Below are positions 29,942-40,234 of a DNA stretch of 64,000 nucleotides, one piece after another. The notes below the pieces were generated by a model. That model saw only the letters and a list, made by a program, of their open reading frames with translations. It had not been told where the DNA came from and did not search any database. The stretch is from positions 1,390,763-1,454,762 of the forward strand of contig NZ_UIGI01000001.1 of the NCBI RefSeq assembly GCF_900446255.1. The letters run 5' to 3'. Each line of letters starts with the position of its first letter. The stretch's first letter is position 1. This DNA is from Buttiauxella agrestis. GTDB lineage: Bacteria > Pseudomonadota > Gammaproteobacteria > Enterobacterales > Enterobacteriaceae. A program made the position numbers and the translations under genes.

Positions 29942-32665
29942 ATGGCTACGATTCATGTAGACGGCAAAGAATATGAGGTAAACGGGTCAGACAACCTGCT
30001 ACAAGCATGTCTGTCACTCGGCCTCGATATTCCTTATTTTTGCTGGCACCCGGCGCTAGGCAGCGTCGGTGCTTGCCGCCAGTGCGCGGTGAAGCAATAT
30101 CAGAACGCAGAAGATCTTCGTGGCCGCCTGGTGATGTCTTGTATGACACCGGCCTCGGACGGCACGTTCATCTCTATTGATGACGGTGAAGCAAAAGAAT
30201 TCCGTGAAAGCGTTGTGGAATGGTTGATGACCAACCACCCACACGACTGCCCGGTTTGTGAAGAAGGCGGCAACTGCCACTTGCAGGATATGACGGTCAT
30301 GACCGGTCATAGCTTCCGCCGCTATCGCTTCACCAAACGTACTCACCGTAATCAGGATCTCGGCCCGTTCATCTCTCACGAAATGAACCGCTGTATCGCC
30401 TGTTACCGCTGCGTGCGTTACTACAAAGACTACGCTGACGGCACCGACTTAGGTGTTTATGGCGCGCACGATAACGTCTACTTCGGTCGCCCGGAAGACG
30501 GCACGCTTGAGAGCGAATTCTCCGGTAACCTGGTAGAAATCTGCCCGACCGGCGTGTTCACGGACAAAACTCACTCCGAGCGTTACAACCGTAAGTGGGA
30601 TATGCAGTTCGCACCGAGCATTTGCCAGCAGTGCAGCATCGGCTGTAACACCAGCCCGGGTGAGCGCTATGGTGAATTGCGTCGTATCGAAAACCGTTAT
30701 AACGGCACCGTGAACCACTACTTCTTATGTGACCGTGGCCGCTTCGGTTATGGCTACGTCAACCTGAAGGATCGTCCACGTCAGCCGATCCAACGTCGTG
30801 GCGACGATCTGATCACCCTGAACGCTGAACAGGCGATGCAGGGAGCGGCGGATATTCTGCGCCAGTCGAAGAAAGTGATCGGTATCGGATCCCCACGTGC
30901 CAGCGTTGAAAGCAACTTTGCGCTGCGCGAGCTGGTCGGTGCGGACAACTTCTACACCGGTATCGCAACCGGTGAACAAGCACGCCTGCAACTGATGCTC
31001 AAAGTGCTGCAAGAAAGCGGCATTCATACACCGGCACTGCGTGAAATCGAATCTTACGATGCGGTTCTGGTGCTGGGCGAAGATATTACCCAAACCGGTG
31101 CACGTGTTGCGCTGGCTGTGCGTCAGGCCGTGAAAGGCAAAGCGCGTGAAATGGCAGCGGCACAGAAAGTGGCTGACTGGCAGATTGCCGCAATCCTGAA
31201 CATTGGCCAGCACGCCAAACACCCACTGTTTGTCACCAACATCGACAGCACTCGTCTGGACGATATCGCCGCGTGGACTTACCGTGCGCCGGTTGAAGAT
31301 CAGGCGCGTCTGGGCTTCGCAATCGCCAACGCGCTGGACAGCAACTCTCCAGCAGTTGAATTGGATCGTGACCTGAAAAACAAAGTCGACGTTATCGTGC
31401 AAGCGCTGGCGGGTGCGAAAAAACCATTGATCGTATCCGGTACTAACGCCGGTAGCGAAGCGGTGATTCAGGCGGCAGCCAACGTGGCTAAAGCACTGAA
31501 AGGCCGTGGTGCCGATGTCGGTATCACTATGGTCGCTCGCGCGGTTAACAGCTTAGGTCTCGGCATGATTGGCGGCGGCTCGCTGGAAGAAGCGTTAAGT
31601 GAGCTGGAAAGCGGTGCGGCCGATGCGGTCGTGGTGCTGGAAAACGATCTGCACCGCCATGCTTCAGCGGCGCGTGTTGACGCAGCACTGAGCAAAGCGC
31701 CGCTGGTAATGGTTATTGACCATCAGCGCACCGCGATTATGGACAAAGCCCACCTGGTGCTGTCCACCGCAAGCTTTGCTGAAAGCGACGGTACCGTGAT
31801 TAACAACGAAGGCCGCGCACAGCGTTTCTTCCAGGTTTATGACCCGTCTTACTACGACCATTCAGTGGTGATGCTCGAAAGCTGGCGCTGGTTGCACTCT
31901 CTGCACAGCACGGTTCAAAGCCGTGAAGTGGACTGGACGCAACTCGACCACGTTATCGATGCGTGCGTGAAAGCGCTGCCGCAACTGGCCGGAATTAAAG
32001 ATGCGGCACCAGATGCCAGCTTCCGTATTCGTGGTCAGAAACTGTCGCGTTCACCAATCCGCTCCAGTGGTCGTACGGCGATGCGCGCGAACATCAGCGT
32101 GCATGAACCGCGCCAGCCGCAGGATAAAGACACCATGTTTGCCTTCTCTATGGAAGGGAGCAACAGTCCGTCGGCAAATCGCCAGCAAATTCCATTTGCA
32201 TGGGCACCAGGCTGGAACTCACCGCAGGCATGGAACAAATTCCAGGCCGAAGTGGGTGGCAAACTGCGTCATGGCGATCCGGGTGTACGTCTGATTGAAG
32301 CGTCCGAAACGGGGATTGATTACTTCACCGACGTGCCGGAAATCTTCCATGCCGAAGAAGGGAAATGGCGTATCGCGCCTTACTACCATCTGTTTGGCAG
32401 CGATGAAATGTCCCAGCGTTCTCCGATATTCCAGAGCCGCATGGCCGAGCCGTACATCAAGCTCAATCCGGCAGACGCTGCAAAACTGGGCGTGAATGCG
32501 GGAAGCCTGATTTCGTTTAGTTACGAAGGCCAGACGTTGAGTCTGCCGCTGCAACTTTCCGAAGGTCTGGCAGCAGGGCAGGTTGGTTTACCGATGGGGA
32601 TGCCTGGCATTGCTCCGGTACTGGCGGGTGCTCGTCTTGAAAATCTCCAGGAGGCTGGCCAATGA
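29942..32665 (+). CDS. nuoG: NADH-quinone oxidoreductase subunit NuoG
   Basis: NuoG is the large iron-sulfur subunit of the electron-input arm. The ATG at 29942 gives 907 residues (E. coli 908) with GGAAG 10 bases upstream; the ATG at 29933 lies too close to that site. The [2Fe-2S] ligands are C34, C45, C48 and C67; the HxxxC pattern ([14 protein letters not shown]) binds N5; CIACYRC begins the next cluster; and CQQCSIGC with YFLCDRG form the N7 site present in E. coli-type enzymes. The C-terminal part is a molybdopterin-oxidoreductase-like fold lacking the cofactor. Overlaps nuoH by 4 bases. Confidence 0.97.
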   Translation: MATIHVDGKEYEVNGSDNLLQACLSLGLDIPYFCWHPALGSVGACRQCAVKQYQNAEDLRGRLVMSCMTPASDGTFISIDDGEAKEFRESVVEWLMTNHPHDCPVCEEGGNCHLQDMTVMTGHSFRRYRFTKRTHRNQDLGPFISHEMNRCIACYRCVRYYKDYADGTDLGVYGAHDNVYFGRPEDGTLESEFSGNLVEICPTGVFTDKTHSERYNRKWDMQFAPSICQQCSIGCNTSPGERYGELRRIENRYNGTVNHYFLCDRGRFGYGYVNLKDRPRQPIQRRGDDLITLNAEQAMQGAADILRQSKKVIGIGSPRASVESNFALRELVGADNFYTGIATGEQARLQLMLKVLQESGIHTPALREIESYDAVLVLGEDITQTGARVALAVRQAVKGKAREMAAAQKVADWQIAAILNIGQHAKHPLFVTNIDSTRLDDIAAWTYRAPVEDQARLGFAIANALDSNSPAVELDRDLKNKVDVIVQALAGAKKPLIVSGTNAGSEAVIQAAANVAKALKGRGADVGITMVARAVNSLGLGMIGGGSLEEALSELESGAADAVVVLENDLHRHASAARVDAALSKAPLVMVIDHQRTAIMDKAHLVLSTASFAESDGTVINNEGRAQRFFQVYDPSYYDHSVVMLESWRWLHSLHSTVQSREVDWTQLDHVIDACVKALPQLAGIKDAAPDASFRIRGQKLSRSPIRSSGRTAMRANISVHEPRQPQDKDTMFAFSMEGSNSPSANRQQIPFAWAPGWNSPQAWNKFQAEVGGKLRHGDPGVRLIEASETGIDYFTDVPEIFHAEEGKWRIAPYYHLFGSDEMSQRSPIFQSRMAEPYIKLNPADAAKLGVNAGSLISFSYEGQTLSLPLQLSEGLAAGQVGLPMGMPGIAPVLAGARLENLQEAGQ

Positions 32666-33639
32666 GTTGGTTAACACCGGATGTTATCGACATTCTGCTG
32701 AGCATTCTTAAAGCGGTCGTGATCCTGCTGGTAGTAGTGACTTGCGGCGCGTTCATGAGCTTTGGTGAACGTCGTTTGCTGGGCCTGTTCCAGAACCGTT
32801 ACGGACCGAACCGTGTTGGCTGGGGCGGTTCGCTCCAGTTAGTCGCGGACATGATCAAGATGTTCTTTAAAGAAGACTGGACCCCGCGCTTTGCGGACCG
32901 CGTCATCTTTACCCTGGCACCGATGATTGCTTTCACCTCGATGCTGCTGGCCTTTGCGATTGTGCCAGTCAGCCCGAGCTGGGTGGTTGCCGACCTGAAC
33001 ATTGGTATCTTGTTCTTCCTGATGCTGGCGGGTCTGGCGGTGTACGCCGTACTGTTTGCTGGCTGGTCAAGTAACAACAAATACTCACTGCTCGGCGCGA
33101 TGCGTGCTTCGGCACAAACGCTGAGCTATGAAGTGTTCCTCGGTCTGTCGCTGATGGGCGTTGTGGCGCAAGCGGGTTCGTTCAATATGGGCGATATCGT
33201 CGATAACCAGGCGAACCTGTGGAACGTGATCCCGCAGTTCTTTGGCTTTATCACTTTCGCTATCGCAGGCGTTGCGGTTTGTCACCGTCACCCGTTTGAC
33301 CAACCGGAAGCAGAGCAAGAGCTGGCCGATGGTTATCACATCGAATATTCAGGCATGAAATTCGGTCTGTTCTTCGTCGGTGAATACATCGGTATCGTCA
33401 CCGTTTCAGCGATGATCGTGACCCTGTTCTTTGGTGGCTGGCATGGCCCGTGGTTACCGCCGTTCATCTGGTTCGCACTGAAAACTGCGTTCTTCATGAT
33501 GATGTTCATTTTGATTCGTGCTTCATTGCCTCGTCCGCGTTATGACCAGGTGATGTCCTTCGGCTGGAAAATTTGCCTGCCGTTGACACTGGTCAATCTG
33601 CTGGTGACCGCCGCGGTCATTCTCTATCAGGCACCATAA
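32662..33639 (+). CDS. nuoH: NADH-quinone oxidoreductase subunit NuoH
   Basis: NuoH is the membrane subunit that forms the quinone entry tunnel and links the peripheral arm to the proton-pumping arm. The 325 residues have eight hydrophobic segments. Conserved family loops are seen: [20 protein letters not shown] (about 35-54), KMFFKEDW, and the charged cytoplasmic loop [26 protein letters not shown] (about 213-238) near the quinone site. Length matches E. coli. It overlaps nuoG and precedes nuoI by 14 bases. Confidence 0.97.
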   Translation: MSWLTPDVIDILLSILKAVVILLVVVTCGAFMSFGERRLLGLFQNRYGPNRVGWGGSLQLVADMIKMFFKEDWTPRFADRVIFTLAPMIAFTSMLLAFAIVPVSPSWVVADLNIGILFFLMLAGLAVYAVLFAGWSSNNKYSLLGAMRASAQTLSYEVFLGLSLMGVVAQAGSFNMGDIVDNQANLWNVIPQFFGFITFAIAGVAVCHRHPFDQPEAEQELADGYHIEYSGMKFGLFFVGEYIGIVTVSAMIVTLFFGGWHGPWLPPFIWFALKTAFFMMMFILIRASLPRPRYDQVMSFGWKICLPLTLVNLLVTAAVILYQAP

Positions 33640-33653
33640 GGGGTGAAAAAACC

Positions 33654-34196
33654 ATGACATTGAAAGAGTTAGCGGTTGGTTTCGGCACCCAGGTACGCAG
33701 TATCTGGATGATCGGTCTGCATGCGTTTGCCAAACGCGAAACGCAGATGTATCCGGAAGAGCCAGTCTATTTACCGCCGCGCTACCGTGGCCGCATCGTG
33801 TTAACGCGCGATCCGGACGGCTCTGAGCGCTGCGTAGCCTGTAACCTGTGTGCGGTAGCCTGCCCGGTAGCCTGTATCTCTTTGCAAAAAGCAGAAACAA
33901 AAGATGGCCGCTGGTATCCAGAATTCTTCCGCATCAACTTCTCGCGCTGCATCTTCTGTGGCCTGTGCGAAGAAGCGTGCCCAACCACCGCGATTCAGCT
34001 GACTCCAGACTTCGAGCTGGGTGAGTTTAAGCGCCAGGATTTGGTGTACGAAAAAGAGGACCTGTTGATCTCCGGTCCGGGCAAATACCCGGAATATAAC
34101 TTCTACCGGATGGCAGGTATGGCAATCGACGGCAAAGATAAGGGCGAAGCGGAAAACGAAGCCAAGCCTATCGACGTCAAAGGCCTATTACCTTAA
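33654..34196 (+). CDS. nuoI: NADH-quinone oxidoreductase subunit NuoI
   Basis: NuoI is the ferredoxin-like subunit carrying two [4Fe-4S] clusters (N6a, N6b) that lead electrons to N2. The ATG at 33654 gives 180 residues, equal to E. coli; a longer frame begins inside nuoH and is not used. Cluster ligands are C60, C63, C66, C70 ([11 protein letters not shown]) and C99, C102, C105, C109 ([11 protein letters not shown]), with an additional Cys at 74 as partner. nuoJ follows after 12 bases. Confidence 0.97.
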   Translation: MTLKELAVGFGTQVRSIWMIGLHAFAKRETQMYPEEPVYLPPRYRGRIVLTRDPDGSERCVACNLCAVACPVACISLQKAETKDGRWYPEFFRINFSRCIFCGLCEEACPTTAIQLTPDFELGEFKRQDLVYEKEDLLISGPGKYPEYNFYRMAGMAIDGKDKGEAENEAKPIDVKGLLP

Positions 34197-34208
34197 AGGA
34201 GCAAGGCA

Positions 34209-34766
34209 ATGGAATTCGCTTTTTATATTTGCGCAATCATCGCGGTTGGGACCACCTTACGGGTGATCACACATACCAACCCGGTGCATGCCTTGCTGTA
34301 TCTGATCATCTCGCTGCTGGCAATCTCCGGGGTGTTTTTCTCCCTGGGAGCGTACTTCGCCGCAGCGCTTGAGATTATCGTTTACGCCGGTGCCATCATG
34401 GTGCTGTTCGTCTTCGTGGTCATGATGCTTAACCTTGGTGGCTCGGTTGTTGAACAAGAGCGCCAATGGCTGAAACCACAACTGTGGATTGGGCCTGGTG
34501 TTTTGTCTGCTGTCCTGCTGGCGGTGCTGGTTTACGCGATTCTCGGTCTGAATGACCAGGGTATCGACGGCACCTCAGTGAGTGCAAAAGCGGTAGGTAT
34601 CGCGCTGTTCGGACCGTACGTTCTGGCAGTGGAATTAGCCTCAATGCTGCTGTTAGCGGGTCTGGTTGTGGCCTTCCACCTGGGTCGTGAAGACCGCCCT
34701 GGTGAAGTGCTGAGCAATCGCCAGGCTGACGCGGCTGTGAAAAGAAAAACGGAGGAGCACGTATGA
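34209..34766 (+). CDS. nuoJ: NADH-quinone oxidoreductase subunit NuoJ
   Basis: NuoJ is a membrane subunit next to NuoA, NuoH and NuoK; its third helix is part of the conformational coupling path. The 185-residue protein has five hydrophobic helices and the conserved segment [20 protein letters not shown] at about residues 55-74. E. coli NuoJ has 184 residues. The charged C-terminal tail ([19 protein letters not shown]) is cytoplasmic. It overlaps nuoK by 4 bases. Confidence 0.97.
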   Translation: MEFAFYICAIIAVGTTLRVITHTNPVHALLYLIISLLAISGVFFSLGAYFAAALEIIVYAGAIMVLFVFVVMMLNLGGSVVEQERQWLKPQLWIGPGVLSAVLLAVLVYAILGLNDQGIDGTSVSAKAVGIALFGPYVLAVELASMLLLAGLVVAFHLGREDRPGEVLSNRQADAAVKRKTEEHV

Positions 34767-35065
34767 TTCCGCTGCAACATGGACTAATCCTTGCTGCCAT
34801 TTTGTTCGTTCTTGGGCTGACTGGCCTGGTGATTCGTCGCAACCTGCTTTTCATGTTGATTAGCCTGGAAGTGATGATTAACGCCGCGGCGCTCGCGTTT
34901 GTGGTCGCCGGGAGTTATTGGGGCCAGGCTGACGGCCAGGTGATGTATATTCTCGCGATTAGCTTAGCTGCCGCCGAAGCCAGTATTGGCCTCGCGCTGT
35001 TATTGCAGCTCCATCGTCGTCGCCAGAGCCTGAATATCGATTCAGTAAGTGAGATGCGTGGATGA
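34763..35065 (+). CDS. nuoK: NADH-quinone oxidoreductase subunit NuoK
   Basis: NuoK is a 100-residue, three-helix membrane subunit related to MrpC. Both membrane glutamates important for proton translocation are present, Glu36 ([10 protein letters not shown]) and Glu72 ([11 protein letters not shown]). The length and start MIPLQHGLI equal E. coli. It overlaps nuoJ upstream and nuoL downstream by 4 bases each, giving a tightly coupled JKL block. Confidence 0.97.
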   Translation: MIPLQHGLILAAILFVLGLTGLVIRRNLLFMLISLEVMINAAALAFVVAGSYWGQADGQVMYILAISLAAAEASIGLALLLQLHRRRQSLNIDSVSEMRG

Positions 35066-36903
35066 ACCTTCTCTGGTTAACCATTCTTTTGCCTTTTATT
35101 GGCTTTTTATTGTTGGCGTTCTCTCGTGGCCGTTGGTCAGAAAACCTTTCTGCCACGGTTGGAGTTGGCTCAATCGGCCTTGCGGCGTTAGTCACCGCGA
35201 TTGTCGGCGTTGATTTCTTCAACAACGGGCAACAAGCCTTCACGCAGCCTCTGTGGACCTGGATGTCAGTCGGTGATTTCAATATCGGCTTTAATCTGAT
35301 CCTCGACGGTTTGTCACTGACCATGCTGTCTGTGGTGACGGGCGTTGGCTTCCTGATCCACATGTACGCTTCCTGGTATATGCGCGGCGAAGAGGGCTAC
35401 TCCCGCTTCTTCGCCTACACCAACTTGTTTATTGCGAGCATGGTCGTTCTGGTGCTTGGCGATAACCTGTTGCTGATGTATCTCGGTTGGGAAGGCGTGG
35501 GTCTGTGCTCGTATCTGCTGATTGGTTTCTACTACACCGATCCGAAGAACGGCGCGGCGGCCATGAAAGCGTTCGTTGTGACCCGCGTGGGCGACGTGTT
35601 CCTCGCTTTCGCACTGTTCATTCTTTACAACGAACTGGGCACGCTGAACTTCCGTGAAATGGTTGAACTGGCACCGCAGCACTTTGCGGCTGGCAACCAA
35701 ATGCTGATGTGGGCAACCCTGATGCTGTTAGGCGGCGCGGTAGGTAAATCTGCGCAGTTGCCTTTACAGACCTGGCTTGCGGATGCAATGGCTGGCCCAA
35801 CGCCAGTTTCAGCGCTGATCCACGCGGCAACCATGGTTACCGCAGGTGTCTACCTGATTGCGCGTACTCACGGCCTGTTCCTGTTAACACCTGAAGTGCT
35901 GCATTTGGTGGGTATCGTAGGTGCAGTGACGCTGGTGATGGCAGGCTTTGCGGCACTGGTGCAAACCGATATCAAACGTGTGCTCGCGTACTCGACCATG
36001 AGCCAGATTGGCTACATGTTCCTGGCACTGGGCGTACAAGCGTGGGATGCGGCGATTTTCCACCTGATGACGCACGCTTTCTTCAAAGCGTTGCTGTTCC
36101 TGTCGTCTGGTTCGGTGATTCTTGCCTGCCACCACGAACAAAACATCTTCAAAATGGGTGGCCTGCGTAAGTCCATTCCGCTGGTGTATATCTGCTTCCT
36201 GGTCGGCGGTGCTGCGTTGTCTGCTCTGCCAATCATTACTGCGGGCTTCTTCAGTAAAGATGAGATTCTGGCCGGTGCGATGGCAAATGGTCATATGAAC
36301 CTGATGGTTGCAGGTCTGGTCGGTGCGTTTATGACCTCGCTGTATACCTTCCGTATGATCTTCATCGTCTTCCACGGTAAAGAGCAGATTCACGCGCATG
36401 CGCTTAAAGGCATCACTCACCACCTGCCGCTGATTGTGCTGCTGGTGTTGTCCACTTTCGTGGGGGCAATGATTGTTCCGCCATTAGCGGGCGTCCTGCC
36501 AGCGACCACAGAGCTTGCTCATGGTAGCGTGCTGACGCTGGAGATTACTTCAGGCGTTGTGGCTATCGCCGGCATCCTGATTGCAGCATGGCTGTGGCTG
36601 GGCAAACGCACTCTGGTGACCGCCATTGCTAACAGCGCACCGGGCCGCTTCTTCGGTACCTGGTGGTTCCATGCCTGGGGCTTCGATTGGCTGTATGACA
36701 AAGTCTTTGTTAAGCCATTCCTCGGTATCGCCTGGTTGATTAAGAGCGATCCGCTGAATTCACTGATGAACATTCCGGCAGTTCTTTCCCGCTTTGCAGG
36801 TCGCGGTCTGTTGGTGAGCGAGAACGGTTATCTTCGCTGGTATGTGGCATCAATGAGTATCGGCGCGGTGGTTGTTCTGGGCTTGCTGCTGGTCTTGCGC
36901 TAA
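35062..36903 (+). CDS. nuoL: NADH-quinone oxidoreductase subunit NuoL
   Basis: NuoL is the distal antiporter-like proton-pumping subunit, with the long lateral helix at its C-terminus. The 613-residue product matches E. coli. Glu144 ([12 protein letters not shown]) and the downstream Lys in [37 protein letters not shown] region, both essential in the family, are present. The last 100 residues hold the amphipathic lateral helix and final membrane anchor. A 206-base gap with a palindromic element separates it from nuoM, breaking the otherwise tight operon. Confidence 0.97.
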   Translation: MNLLWLTILLPFIGFLLLAFSRGRWSENLSATVGVGSIGLAALVTAIVGVDFFNNGQQAFTQPLWTWMSVGDFNIGFNLILDGLSLTMLSVVTGVGFLIHMYASWYMRGEEGYSRFFAYTNLFIASMVVLVLGDNLLLMYLGWEGVGLCSYLLIGFYYTDPKNGAAAMKAFVVTRVGDVFLAFALFILYNELGTLNFREMVELAPQHFAAGNQMLMWATLMLLGGAVGKSAQLPLQTWLADAMAGPTPVSALIHAATMVTAGVYLIARTHGLFLLTPEVLHLVGIVGAVTLVMAGFAALVQTDIKRVLAYSTMSQIGYMFLALGVQAWDAAIFHLMTHAFFKALLFLSSGSVILACHHEQNIFKMGGLRKSIPLVYICFLVGGAALSALPIITAGFFSKDEILAGAMANGHMNLMVAGLVGAFMTSLYTFRMIFIVFHGKEQIHAHALKGITHHLPLIVLLVLSTFVGAMIVPPLAGVLPATTELAHGSVLTLEITSGVVAIAGILIAAWLWLGKRTLVTAIANSAPGRFFGTWWFHAWGFDWLYDKVFVKPFLGIAWLIKSDPLNSLMNIPAVLSRFAGRGLLVSENGYLRWYVASMSIGAVVVLGLLLVLR

Positions 36904-36960
36904 GTATTTAAGAGTTAAGTGAATTTTCTCTGAGAATTCGTTGAAAATTAGGTCCTGAAA

Positions 36961-37081
36961 AACAGGCGTCATCGGCGAAGTCAGACTAAACACCGCCAGC
37001 GCGGAGCAACCGGAGCGTACTTGAGTACGTGAGGATTGCGAGCACTGTCGGGGTTCGGTATGACGAGCAAGATAGCCTGAA
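36961..37081. repeat. Unidentified palindromic element in the nuoL-nuoM gap
   Basis: The only large gap inside nuo (36904-37109) contains an imperfect inverted-repeat element of about 120 bases. The outer ends CAGGCGTCAT and ATGAC...GCCTG are opposed, and the centre GCGTAC-TTGA-GTACG is a small perfect hairpin flanked by partly complementary GCAACC/GGATTGC stretches. It looks like a short non-autonomous repeat (MITE/RUP type) inserted in the leader of nuoM. I do not recognise it as ERIC or REP. The nuoM ribosome-binding site AAGGA is intact downstream. Confidence 0.55.
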
Positions 37082-37109
37082 CTGGACTTTAACAAGGATA
37101 TTTATTGCC

Positions 37110-38639
37110 ATGCTATTACCCTGGCTGATACTAATCCCCTTTATTGGCGGCTTCCTCTGCTGGCAGACTGAACGTTTCGGCGTAAAAGTGCCGCGTTGGA
37201 TCGCGCTGGTAACGATGGGGCTGACACTGGCTCTCTCTTTGCAACTGTGGTTAGCCGGTGGCTACACACTGACGCAATCCGCAGGTTTGCCGCAGTGGCA
37301 GTCTGAATTTGTTTTGCCGTGGATCCCACGCTTTGGGATTGAAATCCATCTGGCGTTGGATGGCCTGTCACTGCTGATGGTGGTCCTCACCGGTCTGCTC
37401 GGCGTGCTGGCGGTACTCTGTTCCTGGAATGAAATCGAAAAATATCAGGGCTTTTTCCACCTCAACCTGATGTGGATCCTCGGTGGCGTTATCGGCGTGT
37501 TCCTTGCCATCGACATGTTCCTGTTCTTCTTCTTCTGGGAAATGATGCTGGTGCCGATGTACTTCCTGATTGCACTGTGGGGCCACAAAGCCTCCGACGG
37601 GAAGACGCGTATCACCGCTGCGACCAAGTTCTTCATCTACACCCAGGCAAGCGGCCTGGTGATGTTGATTGCCATTCTTGGTCTGGTGTTCGTGCATTAC
37701 AACTCAACCGGCGTCTGGACATTTAACTACGAGCAATTGCTGCACACTGAAATGTCCAGCAGCGTTCAATGGTTACTGATGCTGGGCTTCTTCATTGCGT
37801 TTGCGGTGAAAATGCCAGTGGTTCCATTGCACGGTTGGCTACCCGATGCGCACTCCCAGGCACCGACGGCGGGTTCTGTTGACCTCGCAGGTATCTTGCT
37901 GAAAACCGCGGCCTACGGTCTGCTGCGTTTCGCACTGCCGCTGTTCCCGGAAGCGTCTGCTGAGTTTGCACCTATCGCGATGTGGCTGGGTGTCATCGGT
38001 ATCTTCTACGGCGCGTGGATGGCCTTCGCACAAACCGACATCAAACGTCTGATTGCTTATACCTCCGTTTCCCACATGGGCTTCGTGTTGATTGCCATTT
38101 ATACCGGCAGCCAACTGGCTTACCAGGGTGCGGTAATTCAGATGATTGCGCACGGTCTTTCTGCGGCCGGTATGTTCATCATCTGTGGTCAGATTTACGA
38201 GCGTCTGCACACTCGTGATATGCGTCTGATGGGTGGCCTGTGGAACAAAATTAAATGGCTGCCAGGTCTGTCGCTGTTCTTTGCAGTGGCAACGCTGGGT
38301 ATGCCGGGTACCGGTAACTTCGTTGGCGAATTTATGATTCTGTTCGGCAGCTACCGTGTCGTGCCAATGATTACGATTATCTCGACCTTCGGTCTGGTCT
38401 TTGCCTCTGTATATTCTCTGGCGATGATTCATCGTGCTTACTTCGGTAAAGCGAAAAGTGAAATCAGTGATAAACAACTGGCAGGCATGTCGCTGCGCGA
38501 GTTCTTTATCATCCTGTTGCTGGTGGTGTTGTTAGTCCTGTTGGGCTTCTACCCGCAGCCAATTCTGGATACTTCGCATTCCGCGATGAGCAATATTCAG
38601 CAGTGGTTTACCAGTTCAATTCCAACTACAAGGCCGTAA
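37110..38639 (+). CDS. nuoM: NADH-quinone oxidoreductase subunit NuoM
   Basis: NuoM is the second antiporter-like proton-pumping subunit of complex I. The ATG at 37110 behind AAGGA gives 509 residues, equal to E. coli; a longer frame from 37029 runs through the palindromic element and is not used. Glu144 (FFFWEMMLVPMYF) is present, and the segment KMPVVPLHGWLPDAHSQAPTAGS carries the conserved Lys and His region of the central helix. It has about 14 membrane helices. nuoN begins 6 bases after its stop. Confidence 0.97.
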   Translation: MLLPWLILIPFIGGFLCWQTERFGVKVPRWIALVTMGLTLALSLQLWLAGGYTLTQSAGLPQWQSEFVLPWIPRFGIEIHLALDGLSLLMVVLTGLLGVLAVLCSWNEIEKYQGFFHLNLMWILGGVIGVFLAIDMFLFFFFWEMMLVPMYFLIALWGHKASDGKTRITAATKFFIYTQASGLVMLIAILGLVFVHYNSTGVWTFNYEQLLHTEMSSSVQWLLMLGFFIAFAVKMPVVPLHGWLPDAHSQAPTAGSVDLAGILLKTAAYGLLRFALPLFPEASAEFAPIAMWLGVIGIFYGAWMAFAQTDIKRLIAYTSVSHMGFVLIAIYTGSQLAYQGAVIQMIAHGLSAAGMFIICGQIYERLHTRDMRLMGGLWNKIKWLPGLSLFFAVATLGMPGTGNFVGEFMILFGSYRVVPMITIISTFGLVFASVYSLAMIHRAYFGKAKSEISDKQLAGMSLREFFIILLLVVLLVLLGFYPQPILDTSHSAMSNIQQWFTSSIPTTRP

Positions 38640-38645
38640 TTCGCC

Positions 38646-40103
38646 ATGACTATAACTCCTCAACAATTGATCGCGCTGCTACCGCTGCTCGTCGTCGGAT
38701 TGACGGTGGTGGTTGTGATGCTCTCCATAGCGTGGCGACGCGACCATTTTGTCAATGCAACACTGGCAGTAATCGGCCTGAATGCCGCACTCGTTTCACT
38801 GTGGTTTGTTGGCCAGGCTGGCGCAATGGACGTCACGCCGCTGATGCGCGTTGATGGCTATGCGATGCTTTACACCGGTTTGGTTTTGCTGGCGAGCCTT
38901 GCGACTTGTACGTTTGCTTATCCGTGGTTGCAAGGTTATACCGACAACCGCGAAGAGTTTTACTTACTGGTATTGATTGCCGCTCTCGGCGGTATTCTGC
39001 TGGCTAACGCAAACCACCTGGCCGCGTTGTTCCTCGGTATCGAGCTGATTTCTCTGCCGTTGTTCGGTTTGATTGGTTACGCTTTCCGCCAGAAACGCTC
39101 GCTGGAAGCCAGTATCAAATACACTATTCTGTCTGCCGCAGCGTCTTCATTCCTGCTGTTCGGTATGGCGCTGGTGTATGCGGAATCTGGCGACCTGTCG
39201 TTTGTGAGCCTCGGTAAGAGCCTCGCCGATAACATGCTGCATGAACCGCTGCTGCTGGCGGGTCTGGGTCTGATGATTGTTGGCCTTGGCTTTAAACTGT
39301 CGCTGGTTCCGTTCCACCTGTGGACACCAGACGTTTACCAGGGCGCACCGGCTCCGGTTTCCACCTTCCTGGCCACTGCCAGCAAAATCGCCATCTTTGG
39401 TGTGGTGATGCGTCTGTTCCTCTACGCGCCAGTTGGCGATAGCGAAGCAGTGCGTGTGGTGCTGGGGATTATCGCCTTCGCTTCTATCATCGTCGGCAAC
39501 CTGATGGCGTTGAGCCAGACCAACATCAAGCGCCTGCTGGGTTACTCGTCTATCGCGCACCTGGGTTATCTGCTGGTGGCTCTGATTGCGCTGCAAAGCG
39601 GCGATATGTCGATGGAATCCGTTGGTGTGTATCTGGCCGGTTATCTGTTCAGCAGCCTCGGTGCCTTCGGTGTTGTCAGCCTGATGTCCAGCCCGTACCG
39701 TGGACCGGATGCTGATTCGCTGTACTCCTACCGTGGTCTGTTCTGGCACAAGCCGATTCTGTCTGCGGTGATGACCGTGATGATGCTGTCTTTGGCGGGT
39801 ATCCCAATGACACTGGGCTTCATCGGTAAGTTCTACATCATCGCCGTCGGCGTGCAGTCTCACCTATGGTGGCTGACCGGTGCTGTGGTGCTGGGTAGTG
39901 CGATTGGTCTTTACTACTATCTGCGTGTGACGGTGAGTTTGTATCTGAACGCACCGCAACAGCCAGGCCGTGATGCGCCAACAAACTGGGCATTTACTGC
40001 GGGCGGTGTTGTCGTGCTGATCTCCGCCGTGCTGGTGTTGTTGCTGGGTGTTTACCCGCAACCGCTGATTACGCTGGTGCGTATGGCGACACCGATGATG
40101 TAG
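38646..40103 (+). CDS. nuoN: NADH-quinone oxidoreductase subunit NuoN
   Basis: NuoN is the third antiporter-like subunit and the last gene of the operon. The 485 residues equal E. coli NuoN. Glu133 ([13 protein letters not shown]) and the [20 protein letters not shown] segment with its conserved Lys just before ([10 protein letters not shown]) are present. A hairpin terminator follows 18 bases after the stop, and beyond it the gene order departs from E. coli: phr comes next rather than the yfb/ela/men genes. Confidence 0.97.
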   Translation: MTITPQQLIALLPLLVVGLTVVVVMLSIAWRRDHFVNATLAVIGLNAALVSLWFVGQAGAMDVTPLMRVDGYAMLYTGLVLLASLATCTFAYPWLQGYTDNREEFYLLVLIAALGGILLANANHLAALFLGIELISLPLFGLIGYAFRQKRSLEASIKYTILSAAASSFLLFGMALVYAESGDLSFVSLGKSLADNMLHEPLLLAGLGLMIVGLGFKLSLVPFHLWTPDVYQGAPAPVSTFLATASKIAIFGVVMRLFLYAPVGDSEAVRVVLGIIAFASIIVGNLMALSQTNIKRLLGYSSIAHLGYLLVALIALQSGDMSMESVGVYLAGYLFSSLGAFGVVSLMSSPYRGPDADSLYSYRGLFWHKPILSAVMTVMMLSLAGIPMTLGFIGKFYIIAVGVQSHLWWLTGAVVLGSAIGLYYYLRVTVSLYLNAPQQPGRDAPTNWAFTAGGVVVLISAVLVLLLGVYPQPLITLVRMATPMM

Positions 40104-40120
40104 TTCCAACCCGACCTGTG

Positions 40121-40150
40121 AAAGGGCTGCCCAACAGGGTGGCCCTTTTT
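40121..40150 (+). terminator. Terminator of the nuo operon
   Basis: AAAGGGC-TG-CCC and GGG-TG-GCCCTTT form a 12-bp stem (two wobble pairs) with an AACA loop, followed directly by a T-rich run (TTTTTGTTTT). It is the last nuo-side landmark before the rearrangement point. Confidence 0.88.
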
Positions 40151-40234
40151 GTTTTATGGGCTTGCTACACTTAAGCGAGCATTTTCAAACGTGCGGAAGC
40201 ATATCTTGCGCCAGGTAATTAAATATGGAGTTTT

